64,000 nucleotides of DNA from Eopsaltria australis (taxonomy: Eukaryota > Chordata > Aves > Passeriformes > Petroicidae): the NCBI GenBank assembly GCA_034509425.1, contig JAVTVJ010000536.1, positions 142,234-206,233 on the forward strand. Reading direction: 5' to 3'. Shown here piece by piece: positions 33,039 to 44,804 of this stretch; position 1 is the stretch's first letter, and every line of letters starts with the position of its first letter. The position numbers and the translations under genes are program-made. Below the pieces are notes generated by a model that searched no databases, was not told the DNA's origin, and saw nothing but the letters and a program-made list of their open reading frames with translations.

Positions 33039-34352
33039 AGTGGTGGTTACTCATAAATTGCTGTTAATTAAAATAGGGACGACATTAACAGAATGATTTA
33101 AGGGAATATGACTATTTTCAGGATTAGATCTTTAAAGTTTATTCACTAAAACCTTTGGAATGATGAGCAGTTTCTTAAAATACATGATAATGCAATACTC
33201 ACGGATCATTTTAAATTTAAAACAAAACTTTAAAAAGTAGTAGATATTACACGCTGTTTTTTTTTTCTTTTTTTTTTTTTTTTTTTTTTAGTATACCCTT
33301 TGCATCAGAGAGTAAATTCAAATTAGACTAACCTAGACTGCTTTCTCTGTTTGGCCTTTGTGACTGATCTCATAGCCTCCTGTGATCTGAGCTTTAAGAA
33401 ACTATGATAATGAGGTCATATTAGGATCTTCTGAGTATTTTGCTAATATCAAACTGATTTTTCCATACATTCTCTTTTTTATTTCTTTATAATTAAGTAT
33501 AGTGTTGAACTGTGAATTTTAACAAGACACAGTATAAAATCAGAATTGCTAAGGCATTACATTTCTGCATTCATTGATTTAGTAGATGCCCAGTTTTCAT
33601 CTATAGATAATACAGAGACCCTACAGGCAAAAAAAAAAAAAAAAGATAATTCAAGAGATGGATAGGAATATTTTGAGTCTCAACTCAAAATGTCAAAAAG
33701 CCTTGCTGGGCTGGTGTTCTTTGGCCTTTCTCTTTCCCAGGCAGTGTGTATGTCTATATGTAGTCTTTATATCATGCATATGTTACATTTTTTCACCATT
33801 TTATATTGATAGTCAGAAACATTTTGGGGTTTGCACCATATCACTATGGTATGAAAGAATATTTCTGTGCTCTTTCTTTAGAAATGGTGAGATTTATCTC
33901 AGTTAATTTTGGCCACCCAAGGGTCACACAGGTTCTGCTAATTTTGTGTGAGGTAATGAAGATAGATAAGCTTACATTTTGTTTGGGATTTATTTTATCA
34001 AGCTTCAGGTGTTTGCAATTTTGATGCCTTTATATGAGTTAGGTCCTCAGGTTTCCATTACAGTCAGGCTAATTCTAGTTGGAAGTCAATGGAGTTAATG
34101 ACAAGCTTTAGATAAACCTCCACTGTGAGCACTTCTTTTAACATTGGTAGAAAATACCAGTATTTTGTTCTAACACCCGTGTTTGACAGATAATTGCCAA
34201 TTCAGAATCACATTTAAGTTTCTACTGAGTTTTTCACAGAGACATAAAAGTGATAGTTGTTTTTCCCTAGTGGTTTCTTTACCCGGCTTTTTGGCTGCTT
34301 CTAAGTAACAACATATGGTGCTGTATTTGACTTTTAACTGTCATGGGGGTAA
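33039..34352. other. Intergenic, nothing recognised
   Basis: AT-rich, with a T-rich homopolymer run at about 33257-33290 and an A run near 33630-33645. No gene is seen. Confidence 0.5.
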
Positions 34353-34357
34353 GTGGG

Positions 34358-35004
34358 TGTCAGAGACTGGAAAAACTGATGTCTCAAGACATTTTGGGAT
34401 GCATGCTTGTGTGGGAGGGGGCAGGTGGGTCCTTGCCCGGGCACCCACCCCCAGTCTGGCAGAGCTGCCAATCACTGGCACACCAGAGGCAGTGCCCCAC
34501 TCTCACCAACCCAGCTCCTGAGTGGCCGAATGACCAGAAGTCCCACCTGGGGGGAGGATCCATGGAGGCCCAGGGGGTTTTAAGGTTGAGTATGAGACAA
34601 GCATGTGCTTTGACCCACCTTCTGTCTGGAGTTTCTCTTTGGTCACTGCTGGAACTGAGGAGATGGTAGCTATATTTTTGGTTTTCTATGTATTTTCTGT
34701 TTTCTAATTCCCTTTTCTTGGGACATTTTGGGTAACAGCACATCAAATGGGTTTAAAGCTTTCTAACTTAACATTGAATAGGTTTCAAGTTTGCTAAGTT
34801 GAATGGGCCAAATTAATGCTAAGTGTTTTATGTTGATTTGATGTTATACTAAACCTTTTGCCAAAGTTCCTTGGTTTTCTATATTTTTGCCAGTAAAGTA
34901 GTTTTGACCTCTTGAGAACATCTGGTCAGTATTTCTCTCGTGTGTTTAACCCAGAGTACAGGAACCTCGGTAAACCCCTTACATTTAAATGTTGAGGTGT
35001 TACA
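34358..35004 (+). mobile_element. Solo LTR (647 bp) with GTGGG target duplication
   Basis: It starts TGTCAGAGACTGGAAA and ends GAGGTGTTACA. GTGGG flanks it at 34353-34357 and 35005-35009. The first ~30 bases match the LTR at 42054 (TGTCAGAGACTG); the rest is only loosely similar. Orientation is inferred from that match. Confidence 0.8.
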
Positions 35005-35226
35005 GTGGGTTAAGTACTGGGTAATTCCCCTTCACTTAGCAGGATCACCCAAACTCCAGGAGCCCTCATGTTTTGGAGATGCAATTGCCAAGGCACTGAG
35101 AGCACTCCTCAAGAGAGTTCAAACTGCCAGGCTCTTGAAAGTAAGTAGTTTTTCTGCATGACCTTATGTGGTGTGTTACCTTGGCTGCCACCTACACACC
35201 CTCCACCTGCTTGCTCATTTTCCCCT

Positions 35227-36833
35227 TGTAGTGGTTTCAGTTCGCCTATTCAGGTTTGTGGCTAAATGCCAGCACACTTACCTAAATTTACTTGATTGCT
35301 TGTTGTGAGATAAGGATTAGGAGTAGGCAAAGCAGGCTCAAACTTTATAAAGTACAAAGAAGTTTTATTAATATATCTAAGACAAAGGGAAAAAAGAAAA
35401 AAAAAAACCCAAGAAAAACCAGAACAAACTCCCCAGACCACCCCTCCTTCCTCCACCTCTCTATTTCATTCTCCCTGACAACATACAAAAGACAACACTT
35501 TGACCTCCAGTCAGTTTACCACCTCAGAAACAGCTCTTGTTCCAGTTCATTTAGGGAGAGAAGTTTCTTTTGCTTACACCATGGTGGATTTTCTGTAAGA
35601 AAATACAGTTTTTATGGGTCTTCTGCCTCACCATTAACTGCCGCCGCGGAGCAAAGTCACTTAATGGTGGATCTCTCCCACACCAGCCTTCCCACAGCCA
35701 CTTGGGTGGGTTATGAACAGTCTACAGGGTACTTGTTTTAAGGATGCTTAGTTCAATTGCAGCAACAAGAAAATCCCTTCTTCTGTGCTTAGCAGCACAG
35801 GTTCTCCTGACATCTCAGGTTCTCTAGCATTCTCCCCGGGACCAGGGCTCTGGGTCACAGCCTCTCCTCTCTCTTGGTTCTAGTTTCTCATCAGGCTGTA
35901 CTTTTTCAACACTTACTTGTCTGTACTTAGGTATTTCAGTTCATTGGCTGCAATAAGAACCTCACATCCCCCTTTGGACTATATTTTCATATATTACAGA
36001 GAATTTATTAGCTCAGTTCTTAACCATGGTTCTCTAAAAGAGTTTTCAGTTTCACTTTTGAAGCAACTTCCCATGCACTCCTTTTTTAGTATCAGTTCTG
36101 CTTTCCTCACTGACTGTAAAGTCTCTGCGCTGCACTATGTAGATGTCCTCACTCGTTCCTCTCTCTGCGAGGAAGGATGGGTGTCTGTGAGTTTAGTTCA
36201 GGCATGGAGAGAGTTAATCTCTGTCTCTCTCTCCGGCAGTGTGAGGATCACGTGCTCTTTGCCGGGTTGTTTGAACAGGCCCGAGCTGGATGCCAGACGC
36301 TCTCAAGAGTCTCTGCTTGGCTCTGCCAAGCCGGCTCGGCTTGGTAGGGCCATCTGGGCCCGGGGTGACAGGGCAGGGCCTGGCCCGAGCTGGATGGAGT
36401 CCGGCCCGGTCCTTGCCTAGCCCGGCTCTCTCTCTCGTGTAGCTGGCACACCGGCTGAGCTGTATCTGCTGAGCATTCCAATCGTTTCCTCCCCCATGCC
36501 TGCCCGGCTGCAGCAGCATGGCTGCCGTAAAACCTCCCTTCCCCCCCCATCCCTCCTTTGGAAGGCGGTGGGGGGGGGCCTTACCAGCGAGAGAAGCAGG
36601 AGCTGCTCCTCTCTACACAGCAGCAGCAGGTCCAAAGAGGAAGAGCTTCAGAGAGTCTCTGCTTATATATGGTTTTTTTCCTTGAAGGCGGATCACTTTT
36701 TAATTGGTTTACCTACTTATCAATCCTTAAAACTACGTGATTATTGGCTCTCTCTCGCAGGAAGGAAGTTGTATTCCTTCCTGCAGCACAGATCACTTCC
36801 TAGATTTTGACCCTTCTGGCTTAACCCAGGACA
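35227..36833 (-). mobile_element. 1.6-kb solo LTR with CCCCT target duplication
   Basis: On the plus strand it starts TGTAGTGGTTTCAG and ends AACCCAGGACA, with CCCCT at 35222-35226 and 36834-36838. AATAAA on the minus strand lies at 35364-35369. It is the same family and almost the same length (1607 bp) as 27698-29315, in the opposite orientation. Confidence 0.93.
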
Positions 36834-36859
36834 CCCCTGTAGCAGGGGGAAAGCAAATG

Positions 36860-37165
36860 TGAGGAAAAGTCATCGGTCAAGGTAAAGACAGCTTAATATT
36901 TAAAGGAGGAATAAAACCCAACCAAATCCAAATGATATAAAGGATCATCTCCCACCACCATACCAATGCCCAGTCAGTCTCTGAGTAATAGCTACTTTGA
37001 AAAAATTCCCCCTTGCAAACCCCACACCTGCCCCGTTTTTTTTATACCTTATGTCATACAGTATGGATTATCACTTTGGTCAGCTTGGGCCAGCTCTTCC
37101 AGCTGTGTTCCCTCCCAACCTCTTGCCTATCTCCAGACTACTGGTGGCAGAGTAAGAAACTTATA
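36860..37165 (-). mobile_element. Degenerate ERVL-type LTR remnant
   Basis: The stretch ATACCTTATGTCATACAGTATGGATTATC and the following CCAGCTCTTCCAGCTGTGTTCCCTCCCAACC resemble, on the minus strand, the part of the ERVL LTR at 9240-9262 (TTCCATACCATATGACATC) and common bird LTR sequence. No termini or duplication could be placed. Confidence 0.4.
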
Positions 37166-40100
37166 AACCCTTTACTCAGCAATAACTAAAACACTGGTGT
37201 GCAACTAACTGACTGTCTTGGTCAGACTCTAAAAGACAACACCAAGCCAGACTGAACCAGTATACATTAAATGAAATTATGAATGAAAGCACTATGTGTG
37301 ATTCAGGTACATAAGCACATGCATTTAGTGTCATGACTGACAGACTTAACCAAAGATTTTCAGAAGATGCTTGGCCTTTGTAGTGACATACTCCAGGTAC
37401 ATGGTGCTGTAGGACATCTCTGTTTATCCAAATTTGAATTCCACCCATGATTGTTATGACGCTGAAACAACTAATTTAGAACATTTTATCATTAAGGGAA
37501 AGTTTTTGCTTAAGTAATAGGAATGCACTAAGCCCTAGCAGGCAATTTTCAAATAGACTTTCTCACTTCAGTGTGAAAGAACTTACAAAACTCAAATTTC
37601 TGGGTACTGAGTTTCAGCTACAGTGAATTATCATATCATTTAGAAGACACATATACTAGGACTAGAGACAAAAGCAAGGAAGTTAATAAGATTTCATTTT
37701 ATGGCTCCTGTGTCTTCTCAGCACTATATTCATTATAATAGAGAAAATAGAGTGACATTTGACTAAATCTGGAAGCCAACATCAGTACATCTTATGCAGA
37801 TAAGATGTAGTTATGGTCAATCCATTAAAAGAAGAAATTCTAAATGTACCATACAGGTCAGTAAAAAGACAACATTTATGGAGCAATTTCTTTAAAAAAA
37901 TATTTTCAGTACATACAAATAGAAAAGAAACAATTGTTATGCTATCTCAAATAGACCCTATTGCAAATCTCAGAGATGGGACTGAAAATATTCTTGGGAA
38001 AGCTGATGAGTAGCTTTGCAATACAAAAAGCAAAAATAGTTTTGTTATTCAGAACTGATGTGACAGTCTTTTCTTAGTCTATATCTAGCAGTAAAATTTT
38101 GGTGCTTATTTGATTTTGCAATGGGAAATGCAACTAGGTCACAGGATATAAAATTTCACTTACTCTTATCTTAAACGAGTAATATGTGTTTGATGGAAGT
38201 ACATCTTCCAGAGAGAAATCCAGTTTTCACCTGAAGACACCAAGATATGAAAATTGTGCTTGTTCCTCTTTGTGATATATTCTAACAAGTAACTGTTCTA
38301 AGTGTTTCTTGAATTTATCTGAGTTTTTTTTTTTTTTTCCTAGTTAATGTTCTTGTCTATGTGTCTTGGCTAGATAAAAAAAAACTCTTGTAGTACATGG
38401 CTACTCTTTCTTGTGAAAATGCTTATGCACCTAATTGAGTTACCAGGTCTGGTTGTTTTATTACAAGATAAATTCTCTTTTAATAATGACAATATTTTCT
38501 TTTTAAGAATGGCAACAGCACAGCTGTACACAATTCCAATAGTAGTGTCACACATGCTAAATCCAAACATCACCTTACTTCCCTCATTTATCCCTTTGTG
38601 AATGGTACTAGTCCTTTTTGCAAAGTCATTGTGTATCATTACTCTGTTTTAATCTCTTTTCCTGCTAAATCCTTTCTGGACTCTGGTGCAAATGATGCAA
38701 TTTTCATTCTGTGTCTGTGGTTTCATTCCTGGTCCAGGCTTCTCCCCTTTTGCCCATGTCAAAATGAATTTGTTGGCAAGGATCCAGAATGCTGCTGTGT
38801 CTAACTATCCTATAATAATGTTAAAAATACCTATAATTCTGTGCTCCCTCCAAGCTCTTGCCCACCCCAAGACCACTCACAGGGAGAGAGGGTGGAATGT
38901 GTAGAGTATGAAACAGAGAAACCCTTGATGCTGTGCACTATTCTTCAAAAACATTGGTTTGTTGTCCACACTGCTTCAGTTACAAAGCACAGAACTATAT
39001 GAGCTGCTATGAAGAAAATTACACCAACCCAAGAAAACCCAGTACAACCAGTTACTCACAAAATATCTACAAAATCAGGCCAATAATGAGGCATTAACTT
39101 TGAACTTTGAAATCCCCAGTATGATACACATAGTCTGCTCAATTACAGAAAAGATGTCCTTCTTGCAGCCATCTTCTTTTTCAGAACAAATGTGTTTTAT
39201 GGCTGTCTCACAAGAAGGAAAAAGCTTGAAAGCTGGAAATCATAGTTCTGTATGATCCACTGTGACATAAAGATTTTATGCAGTGTTATATTACAACTCA
39301 GCAAGAATAAGGGAGTGAGATGTACTACATTTGCAGTGGTTGTCTTGGACTTCAAAATGGCATTATTGAAAGCCCAAGCAGTGGAACTTCTCCTACCATA
39401 TAATTTTTTTTCATCCTTATAGGTAACAAAAGCACAGCTGTTGATATTCTGAGGGTTTATATATATATATATTTTTTTTTTTTTTTTAATACAAGGGATT
39501 AAGTTGCCTGGATCTGCCCCAGTCTCTGCTGCCACCGTGAAAGTACAGTTACTTGTAGGCCATAATTATCACACTGTGTTTTTGTATGGCTTGAGAGTAC
39601 AGATGATTTCACTTGTTGAGAATTTAGAAACTATCAGCATAACAGAGACAACCGTTTCTTACTGCTAGAGGAGAAACAAATGAAGACAAGCGGCAGAGGA
39701 ATATACATTAATATTTACAGCACTGGTTGGTTTCTTATTTGCATTTTTATTCAATGGGTTCTTAATTATCTCCACAGTTAAGTGTCTTTTAGGTCACACA
39801 CAAAGCCAGAGATAGGCACTTTGAGTGGTGTTTTATTTAAATTTAAAAAGCTTTCTAATTGTATCATTAGGAAATAGAGGAATCTTTAATCTTAACCTAT
39901 CCGTTTTATTATGCTATATATAAGGCACCCTCATGACAGCACCTGACTAGCTTATTATATTTATTGTAATCATTCTCACAACATTTGAAGGAGGTAGAAC
40001 TGAGGCAAAATAAGATAAAGGCAAAAGTCATAAAGAATTATGTGCTCTATTCTTAAAGACAGCTTCCTTTTCTCTCTGTAGGAATTAAATCTGCATTTCT

Positions 40101-40834
40101 TAATTATCAAAAATGTTATTAAAATTTGATTTTATTTTCTTTATTTTCTTCTATAGAAGGGAAATATAATTGCCACGCCTTTGCATGCTTCCTTGCAATG
40201 TCAAGACAAAGGAACATAATTTATACCCCGAGCAGCAAAAATGGAAGAGATCTATACATTTAACTAGATAAGACATATGCCTGTCACCTCTGACCTTCTC
40301 TTAGAATAATCAACTCATATCTTTTGAGTGTATTTCTGCTCCATCTTGCAATAGTTCCTGCCCAAACTTTTCATGGATTAATTGCCTGAGACCTATACAC
40401 CCATTCAGAACTAACTGGATATTTTTGACATCTCCCAGCTCCATAAATTCTTGATGCCAGATATACCAAAGAGCAGAGTCAATCTGAGTCTCATTTAACT
40501 TTCCTTCTAAAGCAACATTAAAATTCTAACTTTTGACCAAATGTGTTAAAATACTCTGAACCTTAAAGCACTATTAACGATTTTTTTTTTTTTTTTTTTT
40601 AAGGAAGGAATTGCTCATTAAAACAGAAGAGAAGCAAACTGGATTAAGAAAAATTAGCAGAAGATGTTGCCACTTCTTCTTTAGAGGAACAATTTTCACA
40701 TACTGGTAGAGATAGTGCTACCTATTTGCCCTGCACTGGGAAGACTTCAGAAGATATATAGTAGCTCTGAATTAGTACTAGAAATTAGGATAAAATACAT
40801 GGATGAGAAACTTACATTGCTCTCATCATAAGAG
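37166..40834. other. Intergenic, nothing recognised
   Basis: AT-rich, with T runs near 38322-38338 and 40580-40602 and an AT/T tract at 39460-39487. A short stretch near 38830-38900 is faintly LTR-like. No gene is supported. Confidence 0.5.
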
Positions 40835-40839
40835 TTTGT

Positions 40840-43327
40840 TGTTGCGGTTTTGAGGTTTGGGGATCAAAACTAGGTATAAACATTCATTTTGTAGTCAAAA
40901 TTATTTGATTTTGTTGTGAGATAAGGATTAATAGTAAGCAAAGCAGGCTTATACTTTAAGGAATACAAAAAGGAATTTTATTAACAGACTTAAAACAGGA
41001 ATAATAATCAGGCATCAACACCAAACCCTTTAGAAGACTCTTTTCCCCTCCCCACCTTTTCCATTTCTTTCCTACTGACCATATAAAAGGTAACACTTTG
41101 ACTTGTAGTTAAGCCACCACCTCTGGAACAAAACAGTTTTCTTAATTCATATATAGAGAGAAGCTTTCTTTTGTTTTATCATGTTGACGCCCCATAGGAA
41201 ATATAGTTTCCATGGTTATTAGCTTTCCAGCAAGCGACCCCCCTCCCCCTCGAAGGGAAAGATTTGCTTCTCCAGAGCCCTTCCCATTTTCAGTAGCTTT
41301 CCCAGGGCTACTGCCAATGGACATATGATGGTCATTGAGGTGTTCTTTTGAGAGCAAATGTTTCTATTACAGTGGCAACGAAATCCCCTTTCTTCATCAT
41401 CGACAACACAAGTCTTCTACTGTTTCCTGGGGCAAGGAAAAATCTTATACACAAGAGTCTCAGTCCACTGCTTACAACCTAGAGCATTACATTCCCTTTT
41501 TCTCACCTCTTTTAGACCATTATTCATATATTACAGGGTATATTACAGCCAACTTTATCAACATGTTTTTTACAAAAGAATTTTCAGCATTAAAGCACTC
41601 CTCATCTCTTTCTTCTTTGAAAATAAGCTTGGTTACATTCATTAACTTACAGTCTCTCTGCTGTGCCTTTTGTAGGTGCCTTAATTCCTGTGCTCTTTTC
41701 TTGTGGGATGAAAAATGAATGCCCCCAAAGTCCCATTCTGATATTAGAAAGAAACAGTTAATTTGTCTTTCGGCTAGGTGATGGTCACATGACTTTCACC
41801 TGCGTGATTTGAGTGTTTTAAGTTTGTGCCTGAACCGGAGAAAGGAGCTTGTTTATGCTGCCTTCCATCTGAGCTGTGTTTTTGCCTGGTGGGGGCTGCA
41901 CTCGTTGCTGTGCGGGAGGGGCCCGGTCCAAGCTCCCTCTCTCTCTTGTGCCGAGCTCACTGCGGAGCTAATCGAGTGGGGCGCTCCCGAGGCCCACGGG
42001 ACCCAACCCCAAACCCTCTTCCCGCTGGGCCGCGCCACGGAGAGGGGACCGGCTGTCAGAGACTGAAAATAGTTCATGCCTCAAACATTGATATAAAGTT
42101 TTGATCAGAGAAGCCTCCCTGAAGATAACTGACTGGGACCTTGAACTGAGCCAAACTGCTGAGATTAGATAAAGGGAAAAGCATATTGTTCAGTCATCTC
42201 AGTCTGAGGGAAAGGAATGCGTCCACAGATGCTGAAGCCACCAGCTGTACTGAAAATCATTTCTGGGGTGGGGGCAAAGCACAGCTCACAGAAGCCAAGT
42301 TTGCACAGTCCTACCCCCCAGCTGAAGGGGGGAGGAGGATGGTGTAACCTCTGGTCAGAGGCAGTACACACTCATCCTCCATTACACAAACTGGCCCAGC
42401 TGTGGAATCCCCAACCCCACAAGCCACATCCACGGGACTCTCACGTGAGAGGCAGCTGAGGGGGAGTCACAATCTATCATAGACCCCCCAAAGTGCTCCC
42501 CAGACGCCTTGCACTACAGGAGTGCACGTGATGCGAGCAGAGTCTGCTGCTAGAGAATGCCCCCTCCCCTGGGGGGACATGCCTAGACATTTCCACCTGG
42601 CCTGAGTGTATATTAACCCATGGCATTCTGTGCTTTTGGGGGACTTCCACCACCGAGACCAGCTGAAGAGGACATCAGGACACCAGTGGGGCCCACGGAG
42701 TGGTGATACTTCTTTGTCCCTGTCCCTCTCTGTCCCCCCCATCTTTCTCCCTACTCCCCCTTTTCTCTCTTTTCTTCTGTCTCTCTTTTTCTCTCTCTCA
42801 TATTTACTATCAAATAAAACTCATACTATTGATTGGCATATGGTCTCGCTTGTACCTTAATTCGGGCAGAGGTATCTCTAAAGAACTTTAATAATTAGAT
42901 CATAACACTGGCCTGGCCCAGGCTAGATGAATGGAGCCGGTGAAGTTCCTTGGCCATGGGCAGCAGAATGAAGTCTCTCTCAACTTAGATGGAGCCAAGT
43001 GGGGTCGATCTGGTTCCCCCTTCACATGGAGCTGCCGTGAGAAACCAAAAGACCAGCTTGGGTTCTCTCTCTCCCCTCCCCCTCCCCGTGCCATGCTGGT
43101 TGGCAGCCCCAGGCCATGAGGCCTGAGGAGACCTTACCCAGCTCGGTGCGGAGAGGGAGAGCGACGTCTTTCCTCAGCGAACCGGAAGCCTCAAAGAGGG
43201 CTTCTTCAGGTGTTCTCCTGGTTTTATGGGTTTTTTGTAGGCGGGATTTGTCATACCGAATACATAATTTCTGGCTCCACCTTCTCTTCCCACACCAGGA
43301 ATTTTTAACTGTAATTACTCCATGACA
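40840..43327 (-). mobile_element. 1.6-kb LTR split by a younger LTR
   Basis: It starts TGTTGCGGTTTTGAGG and ends ACTCCATGACA on the plus strand, with TTTGT at 40835-40839 and 43328-43332. The TTGTTGTGAGATAAGGATTA segment and the following ~250 bp match 35290-35560, so it belongs to the 1.6-kb family (27698, 35227) but is more diverged. Removing the nested LTR 42054-42907 and one duplication leaves about 1.63 kb, the family length. The minus-strand AATAAA is at about 40977-40982. Confidence 0.85.
42054..42907 (+). mobile_element. Nested solo LTR (854 bp)
   Basis: It starts TGTCAGAGACTGAAAATAG and ends AGATCATAACA. Flanking 5-mers are CCGGC (42049-42053) and CTGGC (42908-42912), a duplication with one transition at a CpG. 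An AATAAA lies near 42814, so the orientation is plus. A T/C-rich tract precedes it (42700-42805). It interrupts the older LTR 40840-43327. Confidence 0.85.
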
Positions 43328-43332
43328 TTTGT

Positions 43333-44154
43333 CTTCTGCAATGTCCTGGGATTCATAAATAAAGACACTTTAAAACATTTTTTTTTCCTGTGTCCACAGG
43401 TTGTTTTTGTAGCTTGGAATTTGTAAGAGAAATATACTTCTTTTCAACCCAGGTTTTTCTTATCAAATTGGATGATACTTCTTTTACCATTTTTACCTGT
43501 TTCCAGACAAATTAGATAATCTAGTTTCCAGAAGCAACTTTTCATATTCTTTTATCCATAGGGAGAACTGAAATGACTTTTGGGAACAATCATCATCCTT
43601 CCATTTGCTCACAAAGACTTGACATTTAATAGCTAGGTATTCAAAATACTACTTTCACTATGAAGAATGTGTAAAAGATTCAAAAGCAGCTGCTTCACAT
43701 TAAGAACTTCTCAGAATGTCTCTTCGTATCAAGGGACACTAACTCGTAAGCTTTGATAAAGAATGACAAGTTCAGGGAAAATGAAATTTACCTTTATAAC
43801 TTGGGTTTTTCACAGCAGAATATTCTCTCTATTCAGACTTGAACTCTGCTTTGACTCAGCTTCTGCAGCCTGTACACAATGCTTACCCTTGTCTGCACAG
43901 ATTAAATGCAGATTTTACCCACTATGTTCTTCTGTTAATGCCCCAGATTTCTAGAGCTCAAGAAAGAAGCAAACTAATTAAAATGGGGGAGAGGGAGTAG
44001 AGGTAACCCTCTCAAGACAGCTGCTAAAGTTAAGCAGGGTTGTTTCGGCTATTTTCTCCTTCAAAAATACTTCTTCAGACTCCATATAAAGAATTTGTAA
44101 AGGAGTTTCACATGAAGAAAGAAATGTACACAATTTGAATTAAGCAAGAAAATC
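43333..44154. other. Intergenic, nothing recognised
   Basis: No gene or repeat recognised. Confidence 0.5.
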
Positions 44155-44800
44155 ATAGAATCACAGAAGGGTTTGGGTTGGAAGGGACCATAAAGACCAT
44201 CTTGTTTCAACTGCCCTGCAATGGGCAGGGTCACCTTCCACTAGATCAGCTTGCTTAGAGCTCCATCCAACTTGGAACACTTTCAGGAATGGGGTATCCA
44301 CACCTCTGGGCAACCTGTTCCAGTGCCTCACCACCCTCACAGTAAAGATTTTTCCTTAGTATCTAATCTAAACCTGCCCTCCTTAAGTTTGAACCATTCC
44401 CCCTTGTCCTGTCCCTACATGCTCTTGTAAAAAGTCTCTCTCCATCTTTCTTGTAGGCCCCTTCAGGTACTGCAAGGCCACAATTTGGTCACCCCAAAGC
44501 CTTCTTTTTTCCAGTTTGAACAAACCCAATTCTCCCAGCCTTTCCTTACAGGAGAGTGCTTCATCTCTCTGAGCAACTTGGTGGCTCCTCTGGACTTGCT
44601 CTTTCCTGTGCTGGGACCCCAGAGCTGGTTGCAGCACTGCAGGTGGGGTCTGAACAGAGCAGAGGGTCAGAATCCCCTCCCTCACCTGCTGCCCACCCTG
44701 CTTTGGATGCAGCCCAGGATGTGGTTGGATTTCTGTGTTTCAAGCACACATTACAGGCTCATGCTCAGTCTCTTACCCACCAGCACCCCAAGTCCTAATA
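44155..44800 (-). mobile_element. CR1 LINE, 5'-truncated, minus strand
   Basis: It begins with AATCATAGAATCACAGAAGG and GGTTGGAAGGGACC, the reverse complement of the CR1 3' end. It continues through the typical untranslated region (CCTGTTCCAGTGCCTCACCACCCTC, TTGTCCTGTCCCTACA, CCAGTTTGAACAA). About 645 bp remain. The open frames on either strand are by-products of the GC-rich CR1 sequence. Confidence 0.93.
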
Positions 44801-44804
44801 CAGG

